From the IMG/VR virus record IMGVR_UViG_3300008116_000158, positions 1 to 36,345 of that record: DNA of 36,345 bases; one strand, written 5' to 3'. The notes beneath the pieces were generated by a model. That model did no database searches. It was not told where the DNA came from and saw only the letters and a program-made list of their open reading frames with translations. The DNA comes from a virus. The position numbers were made by a program, and so were the translations under genes. Below, in pieces: positions 14,807 to 20,558 of this stretch. Positions within the stretch are counted from its first letter, which is position 1. Every line of letters starts with the position of its first letter.

Positions 14807-15033
14807 GTGTATTGAATCAATATCAATTACTGAACAATCAAAAACGTATTTTTGATCCTAAAAATAAAAAAGATGTTGAGTTGTTAAAAACATTTTTGGC
14901 TGAGAATAAATGGGGTGGTCCTTGCCCATTCTTTTTAGAAGAACCATATTTAAATATTCCTGATATGTTAAAAGATCGATATATCAGAAGCCAGTTGAAT
15001 ATTCCACAACCAACTGTTGAGATGTTAAGATGA
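14803..15033 (+). CDS. Small hypothetical protein (76 aa)
   Basis: 76 residues: MSVLNQYQLLNNQKRIFDP, then a helical KKDVELLKTFLAENKW and GGPCPFFLEEPYLNIPDML. Resembles a small soluble interaction protein. No family recognised. Coupled on both sides by 4-base ATGA overlaps. Confidence 0.65.
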   Translation: MSVLNQYQLLNNQKRIFDPKNKKDVELLKTFLAENKWGGPCPFFLEEPYLNIPDMLKDRYIRSQLNIPQPTVEMLR

Positions 15034-15203
15034 ATTGGTTAAAATATTCAGGATGTAATATTACATTGAAATTGAATCCATTTCATTGGAGATTGAATTT
15101 CAGTAAAGGCAGTGAGAATGATGCTTGGGAAATTTCAACATCATACATTATTGAATTATTACCTATCACAATTCGAATATGGATTGATGACGGTAGTTGG
15201 TAG
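15030..15203 (+). CDS. Small hypothetical protein (57 aa)
   Basis: A 57-residue frame: MNWLKYSGCNITLKLNPFHW onward, ending in ELLPITIRIWIDDGSW. Pattern of beta strands rich in aromatic residues. Its start overlaps the stop of the preceding gene (ATGA), and it ends 7 bases before the tRNA at 15211, so tRNA and small genes probably share a transcript. Function unknown. Confidence 0.55.
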   Translation: MNWLKYSGCNITLKLNPFHWRLNFSKGSENDAWEISTSYIIELLPITIRIWIDDGSW

Positions 15204-15210
15204 ACCAAAG

Positions 15211-15287
15211 GGGCCTTTAGCTCAGTTGGTTAGAGCAGAGGACTCATAATCCTTTGGTCGTAGGTTCGAGTCCTACAAGGCCCACCA
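15211..15287 (+). tRNA. tRNA with CAU anticodon (Met, or Ile2 reading AUA)
   Basis: Clover-leaf: acceptor GGGCCTT/AAGGCCC, D arm AGCTC...GAGC, anticodon arm GAGGA-CTCATAA-TCCTT, T arm GTAGG-TTCGAGT-CCTAC, discriminator A, encoded CCA. The CAU anticodon is Met unless C34 is changed to lysidine. The GGGCCTTTAGCTCAG start and TTTGGTCG variable region look more like bacterial tRNA-Ile2 than elongator Met (memory comparison). A second CAU tRNA at 18264 makes an Ile2 role for this one attractive. Confidence 0.93.
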
Positions 15288-15292
15288 AAACT

Positions 15293-15739
15293 ATGAAACA
15301 AAAATTTATAAACGCTTACATGGATGTGGCAGAAAGATTTGCCAAGTTATCATCCGCCAAACGATTACAGGTTGGTGCTATCATTGTCAAAGATGATAGA
15401 ATCATATCCATTGGTTATAATGGTATGCCTGCCGGATGGACCAATGAGTGTGAAGAAGTGGTAGAAATACATGAGGATGGTGGAGTTGTCACCAAAACGA
15501 AGGACGAAGTGATCCACGCAGAGGCCAATGCCATCGCCAAACTGGCTAGAGGTAGTGAATCTGGAGATGGATCCACCATGTTCCTGACCCATGCTCCTTG
15601 TATTCATTGTGCTAAACAAGTCTATACCGCTGGTATTAGAAAGGTATATTACCGAAACTCCTATCGAGATACCATCGGCCTAGACTTCTTAAACAAATGT
15701 GGTGTTGAAATAGAACAAATTTCACCTGGTGAAATCTAG
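15293..15739 (+). CDS. dCMP deaminase
   Basis: 148 residues from ATG 15293. Converts dCMP to dUMP for dTTP synthesis. Zinc-site motifs HAE (75-77, H ligand plus catalytic Glu) and PCIHC (102-106) are intact; GAIIVKDDRIISIGYNGMP is the typical N-terminal segment. The ATG is only 5 bases past the tRNA CCA and no ribosome site is visible in the tRNA 3' end, so translation initiation here is unusual. The frame continues upstream into the tRNA (ATG-like start at 15254), which I reject. Confidence 0.93.
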   Translation: MKQKFINAYMDVAERFAKLSSAKRLQVGAIIVKDDRIISIGYNGMPAGWTNECEEVVEIHEDGGVVTKTKDEVIHAEANAIAKLARGSESGDGSTMFLTHAPCIHCAKQVYTAGIRKVYYRNSYRDTIGLDFLNKCGVEIEQISPGEI

Positions 15740-15789
15740 AGAGCACCTAAATATTTGAGAAGTGTCGGTTTTCACAGGAGAAACCTCAG

Positions 15790-16329
15790 ATGCAACTCAG
15801 TATAATCGGATGTCCCGATAAGAAACGCTTTCGTCCTTACGTCAAGCGTGCGGCTATGTTTTATGCTGAACAATTAATGACACCAAAGATGTTAGAAAAC
15901 ATTTTTGTTCGTATTAAATTTGATCCTAAAATAGATGCTTTAGGATATGCTGAAGTTGTTAATTATAATGAAAGTAATAAACCTAGAGAATTTCAGATTG
16001 AATTAAATCCTTTGGCTGGGTCACATGACATATTAGAAACGTTAGCACACGAAATGGTGCATATTAAACAATATGCCTATGGTGAAACGAATGAATATGG
16101 TACCCGTTGGAGAGGACAAAGAATTAACACCGAAAATTTAGATTATTATAATGAACCATGGGAAGTAGAAGCTTACGGTGTGTCGGTTGGATTGTTTAGT
16201 AAATTTGCTATCAAAGAAAAATTGTGGGAAGTATTTTCAGATATTCGTAATCCAGATGCAGCTTTGATACCAGAGCCAATTGCTTGGCGAAATATACCAC
16301 AAATAAGTATTGACAATCAACCTATATAA
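15790..16329 (+). CDS. SprT-like zinc metallopeptidase
   Basis: 179 residues. HEMVHIKQ (87-94) supplies the HExxH zinc site, and a downstream E in WEVEAYG (about 143-149) fits the third ligand. The SprT/Spartan-type fold includes proteases acting on DNA-protein crosslinks, but phage relatives are untested. CAGGAG lies 7 bases ahead of the ATG. Follows dCMP deaminase with a 50-base gap. Confidence 0.8.
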   Translation: MQLSIIGCPDKKRFRPYVKRAAMFYAEQLMTPKMLENIFVRIKFDPKIDALGYAEVVNYNESNKPREFQIELNPLAGSHDILETLAHEMVHIKQYAYGETNEYGTRWRGQRINTENLDYYNEPWEVEAYGVSVGLFSKFAIKEKLWEVFSDIRNPDAALIPEPIAWRNIPQISIDNQPI

Positions 16330-16338
16330 TGTTACAAT
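16310..16338 (+). promoter_or_regulatory. Sigma70-like promoter at the tRNA cluster
   Basis: TTGACA (16310-16315), 17-base spacer, TACAAT (16333-16338); same hexamers as at 14573. It overlaps the end of the SprT-like gene. The expected start (16344-16347) falls on the first base of the tRNA-Gly-like gene. Confidence 0.8.
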
Positions 16339-16346
16339 TATTTCAT

Positions 16347-16416
16347 GCGGTCGGGGTATAGAACCAGAGTAGGTGTCCAACTTACTCACTTAGTGCGAAT
16401 CTAAGCCACCGCTCCA
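16347..16416 (+). tRNA. Divergent tRNA-Gly(UCC)-like gene with shortened D arm
   Basis: Only 70 bases. Acceptor GCGGTCG/CCACCGC (six of seven pairs; C-C mismatch at pair 6), discriminator T and encoded CCA, as in bacterial tRNA-Gly. Anticodon arm GTAGG-TGTCCAA-CTTAC gives anticodon UCC. T arm CTTAG-TGCGAAT-CTAAG. Departures: D arm reduced to GGT-ATAGA-ACC with no G18G19, base 33 is G in place of the near-universal U, base 55 is G in place of U, and the variable loop has 3 bases. It may be a decaying tRNA or one not used in ordinary translation. Confidence 0.6.
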
Positions 16417-16434
16417 CTTTCTAAGGACTATATC

Positions 16435-16599
16435 ATGGCAGTTTCAAAAACTAAAAAGAAAAATCCAATGCTGACCAAAAATGGTAAACCACGATTAGGT
16501 CCACTAAATATTGCTCAACTAACAAAAATGTTAGAAGAAACAAGCAAGCCCAAAATCAAAGCAAAAATTAGAAACGCACTCGCAAGAAAAACAGCATAA
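16435..16599 (+). CDS. Small basic protein (54 aa) between tRNAs
   Basis: 54 residues, very lysine-rich: MAVSKTKKKNPMLTKNGKPR, then LGPLNIAQLTKMLEETSKP and KIKAKIRNALARKTA. Basic N-terminus and two predicted helices suggest nucleic-acid or ribosome binding. AAGGAC precedes the ATG. From memory, similar small proteins (GKPRLGPLN) occur in T4-like marine phages; function unknown. It lies inside the tRNA transcription unit. Confidence 0.7.
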   Translation: MAVSKTKKKNPMLTKNGKPRLGPLNIAQLTKMLEETSKPKIKAKIRNALARKTA

Positions 16600-16607
16600 G
16601 TTATAAT

Positions 16608-16683
16608 GCCCTAATAGCTCAGTTGGTAGAGCAACTGATTTGTAATCAGTAGGTCCCGTGTTCGAGTCATGGTTGGGGCACCA
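16608..16683 (+). tRNA. tRNA-Thr(UGU)
   Basis: Acceptor GCCCTAA/TTGGGGC, D arm AGCTC...GAGC, anticodon arm CTGAT-TTGTAAT-CAG with anticodon TGT, T arm CCGTG-TTCGAGT-CATGG, discriminator A and encoded CCA. Eight bases after the small basic protein. Confidence 0.95.
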
Positions 16684-16687
16684 ATAT

Positions 16688-16763
16688 TGTCTTGTAGCTC
16701 AGTCGGTAGAGCAAATGACTGTTAATCATTGGGTCGCTGGTTCGAGCCCAGCCAAGACAGCCA
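16688..16763 (+). tRNA. tRNA-Asn(GUU)
   Basis: Acceptor TGTCTTG/CAAGACA, anticodon arm ATGAC-TGTTAAT-CAT with anticodon GTT, T arm GCTGG-TTCGAGC-CCAGC, discriminator G and encoded CCA. Four bases after tRNA-Thr. Confidence 0.95.
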
Positions 16764-16764
16764 T

Positions 16765-16841
16765 CCGAGTGTAGCGCAGCTTGGTAGCGCATCTGCTTTG
16801 GGAGCAGAGGGTCGTAGGTTCGAATCCTACCACTCGGACCA
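16765..16841 (+). tRNA. tRNA-Pro(UGG)
   Basis: Acceptor CCGAGTG/CACTCGG, D arm GCGC...GCGC, anticodon arm TCTGC-TTTGGGA-GCAGA with anticodon TGG, T arm GTAGG-TTCGAAT-CCTAC, discriminator A and encoded CCA. One base after tRNA-Asn. Confidence 0.95.
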
Positions 16842-16842
16842 A

Positions 16843-17448
16843 TTATACTTGTTCAGGAGAAGGATTCATAAAGTTTTCAATTAAAGTTGCAACGTCACCA
16901 TATTGGTAATCTTCAAGCATTTCAATTACCATATCAACTATTTGAATTTGACGTATGAAATTTTCTAATTCATTTTCATGGTTCTTTAATTGATTCTCAG
17001 CAAACATCTTTAATAGATTTTCACCTTGATCGTTCTTCTTTTTGATTTTTTTAATTATCTTCTTTAAACGAAATATATAACCATTACACATATTGATATT
17101 ATTGTTTATGTTTAGTTTTTCTCGTCTGCTTTCATTTTTCATGATGAGTATTAAATCATCAAGATCAGGATTAATATTTGGAAGTAAATTGAAGAATAGA
17201 CGGCTGAGTTGTTCTAGAGCTTGATCACGGAGACTTGTACCAGATTCGTAATGACCCGTTGTATCATATTTTTTTCTATTAACAGGATCACTCAAAACTT
17301 CATAGGCGTTTTTTATTTCCTTAAATAATTCAGGATCGCCGCCTTTATCTGGATGATGTTGCTGAGCAAGAGATTTGTATTTGGCTTTAATTTCTTCAAA
17401 TGTTGCATTTTTAGAAAGGCCTAAGATATCATATAGATTTTTATTCAT
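16843..17448 (-). CDS. J-domain (DnaJ-like) co-chaperone
   Basis: About 201 residues from the ATG at 17448. J domain in the first 65: NLYDILGLSKNATFEEIKAKY, HPD (32-34) and YEVLSDPVNRKKYD. No G/F-rich region or zinc-finger domain follows; the rest is charged and helical (KKIIKKIKKKNDQG), so this is a type III J-protein that could target host DnaK to a phage substrate (inference). An upstream in-frame ATG at 17472 would add MEFIINTF. A late promoter octamer lies at 17454-17461. It ends one base from tRNA-Pro on the other strand. Confidence 0.88.
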   Translation of the reverse strand: MNKNLYDILGLSKNATFEEIKAKYKSLAQQHHPDKGGDPELFKEIKNAYEVLSDPVNRKKYDTTGHYESGTSLRDQALEQLSRLFFNLLPNINPDLDDLILIMKNESRREKLNINNNINMCNGYIFRLKKIIKKIKKKNDQGENLLKMFAENQLKNHENELENFIRQIQIVDMVIEMLEDYQYGDVATLIENFMNPSPEQV

Positions 17449-17453
17449 AAATG

Positions 17454-17461
17454 TATTTATA
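17454..17461 (-). promoter_or_regulatory. Late promoter octamer for the J-domain gene
   Basis: TATAAATA on the minus strand. With T4 spacing the start would fall at about 17448, the A of the J-domain ATG, predicting a leaderless transcript. The same 13 bases separate it from the divergent glycosyltransferase start at 17462. Confidence 0.45.
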
Positions 17462-18175
17462 ATGAACTCCATACCAAAGATTGCACACGTTGCCTGGAAG
17501 ACTAAAGATGTGGTGAATAGTCAATCACCACTCATTCTCAATGGTCTACGTAATCTGATAGATATGAATCCAGACTGGAAGGTCACAGTATATGATGATA
17601 ATGAAATCGATGAATATCTTAGAACCACTTTAAACAAAAGAGATTACAATTTAATTAAAGATATACATATAGTTGAGAAAAGTGACCTCTGGAGGTTGTT
17701 TAAATTGTATGATGAAGGCGGTCTTTATATGGACATTGACCGATTTTACAATGTGCCTTTATCAGAAATTACAACCGATGGTATAAAATGTGTGCTACCA
17801 ACCTGTTTAGATTGGGATTTTTCACAAGACTTTATGTTGACCGAACCAAAAAATCCTATTCAAGCACAGACAATTGAACTAATCTTAAAAAGACGATATG
17901 AAGGACATACGAATGTTTTCTTTTTAGGACCACAAACATATATGCATGCAGTAACTATGGTATTATTTGGTGAAATGATTAATACAAATCCTGGTGTCGA
18001 AAAATTTAATGAGATGCGAAACTATATAGAGAAAATACCTTTTATTAAAACATACAGAGAAAGTCCTCCAAATGATACTGTAGTTTATAAAGGTGAAAAG
18101 ATTATAGATTGGGAAAACTTAAAAAGGCAGTTTTACGCTGAATCAAATATTAAACATTGGTCCGGAGAATGGTAA
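17462..18175 (+). CDS. OCH1-like glycosyltransferase (DXD sugar-binding family)
   Basis: 237 residues. IPKIAHVAWKTKD opens the fold, and EKSDLWRLFKLYDEGGLYMDIDRFY (73-96, key residues D91, D93) is the hallmark of the Gly_transf_sug family (PF04488), which includes OCH1-type mannosyltransferases and capsule enzymes. ATG 17462 is chosen because the homologous sequence begins there; the frame extends further upstream antisense to the J-domain gene. No clear ribosome site. Likely acts on a cell-surface or virion glycan. Confidence 0.88.
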   Translation: MNSIPKIAHVAWKTKDVVNSQSPLILNGLRNLIDMNPDWKVTVYDDNEIDEYLRTTLNKRDYNLIKDIHIVEKSDLWRLFKLYDEGGLYMDIDRFYNVPLSEITTDGIKCVLPTCLDWDFSQDFMLTEPKNPIQAQTIELILKRRYEGHTNVFFLGPQTYMHAVTMVLFGEMINTNPGVEKFNEMRNYIEKIPFIKTYRESPPNDTVVYKGEKIIDWENLKRQFYAESNIKHWSGEW

Positions 18176-18189
18176 AAAGGTTGGAAGTG

Positions 18190-18208
18190 TCGGAGCCTCC
18201 GAAAATTT
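18190..18208 (+). terminator. Weak hairpin terminator candidate
   Basis: TCGGA (18190-18194) and TCCGA (18198-18202) around GCC, followed by AAAATTTT. The stem is short and the T run brief, so efficiency would be low. It lies between the glycosyltransferase and the promoter at 18232. Confidence 0.35.
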
Positions 18209-18231
18209 TCCGGCGTTTTCAAGGTTTCAAA

Positions 18232-18260
18232 TTTTGATTTTTGATTTTGAGATATATAAT
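18232..18260 (+). promoter_or_regulatory. Promoter immediately ahead of the second CAU tRNA
   Basis: TTTTGA (18232-18237), 17-base spacer, perfect TATAAT (18255-18260). The start would fall at or within a base or two of the tRNA 5' end (18264/18265), as at 16310. Confidence 0.55.
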
Positions 18261-18263
18261 TAC

Positions 18264-18338
18264 AGCGGGGTAGCTCAGAGGTAGAGCATTGGACTCATAA
18301 TCCAGGGGCCGTAGGTTCGATTCCTTCCCCCGCAACCA
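18264..18338 (+). tRNA. tRNA-Met(CAU)-type
   Basis: GCGGGG (18265-18270) pairs with CCCCGC before A72, A73 and encoded CCA; position 1 is A, so 1:72 is an A-A mismatch under this alignment. Anticodon arm TTGGA-CTCATAA-TCCAG gives CAU. D arm GCTC-AGAGGTA-GAGC is short. T arm GTAGG-TTCGATT-CCTTC has one T-T mismatch. The unpaired 1:72 and CCCCGCAACCA end recall initiator tRNA, but the anticodon stem lacks the three G-C pairs of initiators. Confidence 0.85.
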
Positions 18339-18351
18339 CTAAGGAGATATT

Positions 18352-18474
18352 ATGACTGAACCAAAAAAGCCAGCAGTTGTTTTACCTAAACCAAAAGTGC
18401 CGTCAGCACCAAAACCAAAACAAACATTTGTTCCTAAAATGACAATGATGCGAAAGGCAGGTCGAGGCAGATGA
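18352..18474 (+). CDS. Small Pro/Lys-rich protein (40 aa)
   Basis: 40 residues: MTEPKKPAVVLPKPKVPSAP, then KPKQTFVPKMTMMRKAGRGR. Disordered, proline- and lysine-rich, with a basic C-terminus. AAGGAG (18341-18346) is an excellent ribosome site, 3 bases after the tRNA. The stop overlaps the next ATG. Could be a small RNA- or DNA-binding peptide; no family recognised. Confidence 0.65.
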   Translation: MTEPKKPAVVLPKPKVPSAPKPKQTFVPKMTMMRKAGRGR

Positions 18475-18629
18475 CATCCGATTTAGAAAAGTATCGTAGG
18501 CAGGCTATGGAGTTATGGTTTAATAATGGTGGTAGTTGCACAGGTGCCATGCCACCAGAACCTAAAGATATTGACGATGCTATTGCTGAAGATGAAGAAT
18601 TTAAACGTATAGAGCAACAACAAAAATAA
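18471..18629 (+). CDS. Small acidic protein (52 aa)
   Basis: 52 residues: MTSDLEKYRRQAMELWFNNG, then GSCTGAMPPEPKDIDDAIAE and DEEFKRIEQQQK. Helical, acidic C-terminus. Starts in the stop of the Pro/Lys-rich gene (ATGA) and ends one base from the convergent desaturase stop. Basic and acidic small partners encoded back to back could interact (inference). Confidence 0.65.
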   Translation: MTSDLEKYRRQAMELWFNNGGSCTGAMPPEPKDIDDAIAEDEEFKRIEQQQK

Positions 18630-19331
18630 TTATTTGAGTTTTGCTAATTTAAGTTTTTCTAATACTTTGATATAGAACCAACCTATATCTAGCTCAAACC
18701 ATTTCCTACTAAGCTTGGCAGAACTAGCATCGCTATGGTGATTATTATGAAGCTCTTCGCCACCAATAATAATACCAAGAGGGAAAATATTTCTAGATGA
18801 TTCTCTCGTTTCGACATTTCTATACCCCCAAAAATGACCTATACCATTAACAACACCTGCGGCCCAAAACGGAATCCACAACATCTGTATTAACCAAATC
18901 AACATACCCCAATAACCAAATAAAGCAAAGCATATTAAAAAGTAAATTGAAACACCCAAGTAATTTAAAGGTGTGTATAAATTCTTTTCGATAAAATCAT
19001 CTGGTGTGCCTTTGCCAAAAGAATTGACCATCAACTTATCTTTGGCTGCCGTATTATATAAAAGTGCTCCACCAAATAAAACTTTCCATATACCAAATAA
19101 TTGTGGTGAATGTGGATCACCTTTTTGGTCTGTCATACTGTGGTGTTTACGATGAATTGCTACCCATTCTTTTGTAACCATACCTGTGGTTAACCATAAC
19201 CAAAAACGAAAGAAATGATTTACTGCCGGATGAAATGTTACAGCAAGATGAGTTTGACTACGATGGAGATACAGAGTTACGGCGATGATTGTAAGATGTG
19301 TTGTTATCAGGACATAAATTAGTTCGTTCAT
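18630..19331 (-). CDS. Fatty acid desaturase
   Basis: 233 residues, an integral-membrane di-iron desaturase of the delta-9 acyl type. Histidine boxes: HRSQTH (23-28), HRKHH (60-64) and HNNHH (195-199), with membrane segments around 5-20, 40-52, 122-142 and 145-165. It inserts a double bond into acyl chains of membrane lipids. It is shorter than most relatives and begins about 20 residues before the first box, so one N-terminal helix pair is missing. The frame upstream has an early stop, so no extension is possible. No ribosome site seen. Likely a host-derived auxiliary gene. Confidence 0.9.
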   Translation of the reverse strand: MNELIYVLITTHLTIIAVTLYLHRSQTHLAVTFHPAVNHFFRFWLWLTTGMVTKEWVAIHRKHHSMTDQKGDPHSPQLFGIWKVLFGGALLYNTAAKDKLMVNSFGKGTPDDFIEKNLYTPLNYLGVSIYFLICFALFGYWGMLIWLIQMLWIPFWAAGVVNGIGHFWGYRNVETRESSRNIFPLGIIIGGEELHNNHHSDASSAKLSRKWFELDIGWFYIKVLEKLKLAKLK

Positions 19332-19415
19332 TTGTGTGTTTTAGTAGTGTGTGTGGAAGAAACCAAAGATTGAGCATAACATATACCCACAAATCTATTG
19401 GATTGATTATTACCA

Positions 19416-19589
19416 TTACTTATTTAGGTCTTTGTAACTATGACGACCACAAGTTTTCAAATACTCATTTTTTCCTTTATTATTCATATTTTTTGCTGAA
19501 TAAATTTGAGCAAAATTATTACATCTTTTTACCATACATGGTGGAGGTATATCCAAAACAGAAGTATTTGCTGTGTTATTTGTTGGCAT
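19416..19589 (-). CDS. Small Cys-rich protein, possible zinc binder (57 aa)
   Basis: 57 residues: MPTNNTANTSVLDIPPPCMV, then KRCNNFAQIYSAKNMNNKGK and NEYLKTCGRHSYKDLNK. C18-x4-C23 and C47-x2-H50 could bind one zinc. Starts inside the preceding 26-residue frame with a 14-base overlap and ends 84 bases before the desaturase start. Cys/His spacing and dense charge favour a real gene, but it is below usual size cut-offs. Confidence 0.5.
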   Translation of the reverse strand: MPTNNTANTSVLDIPPPCMVKRCNNFAQIYSAKNMNNKGKNEYLKTCGRHSYKDLNK

Positions 19590-19656
19590 GTTCAGCCCAC
19601 ATTAAAAACATTATTAAAAGAATCGTTATAATAAAAATTAAAGGTTGATCTTTCAT
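19576..19656 (-). CDS. Membrane micropeptide (26 aa)
   Basis: MKDQPLIFIITILLIMFLMW, then AEHANK: one hydrophobic helix of about 16 residues with charged ends. The ATG overlaps the stop of the upstream 146-residue gene as ATGA, indicating translational coupling. Could be a small subunit of the membrane proteins encoded upstream, or a lysis-related peptide (inference). Confidence 0.45.
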   Translation of the reverse strand: MKDQPLIFIITILLIMFLMWAEHANK

Positions 19657-20093
19657 TTGTATAATTTAAAAAAATAAGTTACTAATGCAGCCACAGTTAG
19701 ACACCACCAAAAAACTCTAGTCATTTTATATCTATCACTATCCATAAACTTCATTTCTTCATCATGTTCCTTTTTCAACCTCGCTTTGACTGATTCGATT
19801 TCAGACCAAGCATTTTTACCATATTTTTGAATTGCTTCTATTTTTAATTTTTCAATTTCTCTTTGGTGTTTTCTTTCTGATTCATATTTTTCATATGCTT
19901 TAAAATCTTGTGAAGCACGCATCAACTCTTGTTGAGCTTTAGTTTGCATTCTTTTTCGGTGTTGTTCTTGAACAGCTCTTTCCATATCGGCTTGTTGGTC
20001 AGTAACAACACTGCCTAATTGTTTGCCAATATTTTGTGCTTCTTTTAGAGTATTGACCGCAGTTTTACCTGCGGATAAATCAACATTTGCCAT
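19653..20093 (-). CDS. Coiled-coil protein with C-terminal membrane anchor
   Basis: 146 residues. A long charged helix (about 30-115, e.g. KAYEKYESERKHQREIEKLK) followed by one transmembrane helix near 128-143 (VFWWCLTVAALVTYFF) and a short KLYK tail. Orientation would leave most of the protein in the cytoplasm. No known family. It overlaps the upstream gene (TAATG) and the downstream micropeptide. Part of the minus-strand island. Confidence 0.75.
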   Translation of the reverse strand: MANVDLSAGKTAVNTLKEAQNIGKQLGSVVTDQQADMERAVQEQHRKRMQTKAQQELMRASQDFKAYEKYESERKHQREIEKLKIEAIQKYGKNAWSEIESVKARLKKEHDEEMKFMDSDRYKMTRVFWWCLTVAALVTYFFKLYK

Positions 20094-20557
20094 TATTTTG
20101 CCAATGGATTATCCATTGCTTTTTGGATTTTACTATCAATTTCTTTACGTAAAACACGTATGTCTTGATCAATCTCACGGGATAACTGTTTGTTATCACG
20201 TTCAACTTGTTCAACAATCTTTTCTAGTTTACGGATATCATTCTTGATATCGTTCTTAATATCACGGGTATAGTCATTCGTTTTGGCAGATGTTTCTTCT
20301 ACCACAATTAATCGTTTATCAAACTCAGATAAATCTGGAGCTACATATTTCTCAATTTTCATTTTCATATCTTGGTATGATTTATAAACTTCAAATGCAC
20401 CATATAGAGCACCAAGTGTAGATGAAACGATTGTAAATGCTACCATAAGTTTGGCAGGAGTAAATTCGTAACCACCGATACTGATAACAGTATCTTTGCT
20501 GGCATACTTCTTTACTGCTGCTTCCGCTTCGTCTATTTTTTTATTAATGTCTGTCAT
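20093..20557 (-). CDS. Membrane-anchored coiled-coil protein
   Basis: 154 residues. A short charged N-terminus, one transmembrane helix at about 33-52 (KLMVAFTIVSSTLGALYGAF), and a long coiled coil to the end with a repeated IKNDIKNDIRKLEKIVEQ segment. Geometry suggests a membrane-tethered rod. GGAAAA precedes the ATG. It follows the repeat protein directly and overlaps the next gene, so both coiled-coil proteins are probably made together and may pair. Confidence 0.75.
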   Translation of the reverse strand: MTDINKKIDEAEAAVKKYASKDTVISIGGYEFTPAKLMVAFTIVSSTLGALYGAFEVYKSYQDMKMKIEKYVAPDLSEFDKRLIVVEETSAKTNDYTRDIKNDIKNDIRKLEKIVEQVERDNKQLSREIDQDIRVLRKEIDSKIQKAMDNPLAK

Positions 20558-20558
20558 T

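Noticed and set aside
16602-16607. TATAAT just before tRNA-Thr as a promoter
   Set aside because: It abuts the first tRNA base, so a start would fall inside the tRNA; there is no -35 and the upstream promoter at 16310 can serve the cluster.
17375-17461. Upstream extension of the OCH1-like glycosyltransferase
   Set aside because: The added residues are antisense to the J-domain gene and not family-like.
19298-19648. Plus-strand frame of 116 codons opposite the desaturase upstream region
   Set aside because: No ribosome site and low-complexity hydrophobic composition; the minus strand here encodes two better small frames with overlapping starts.
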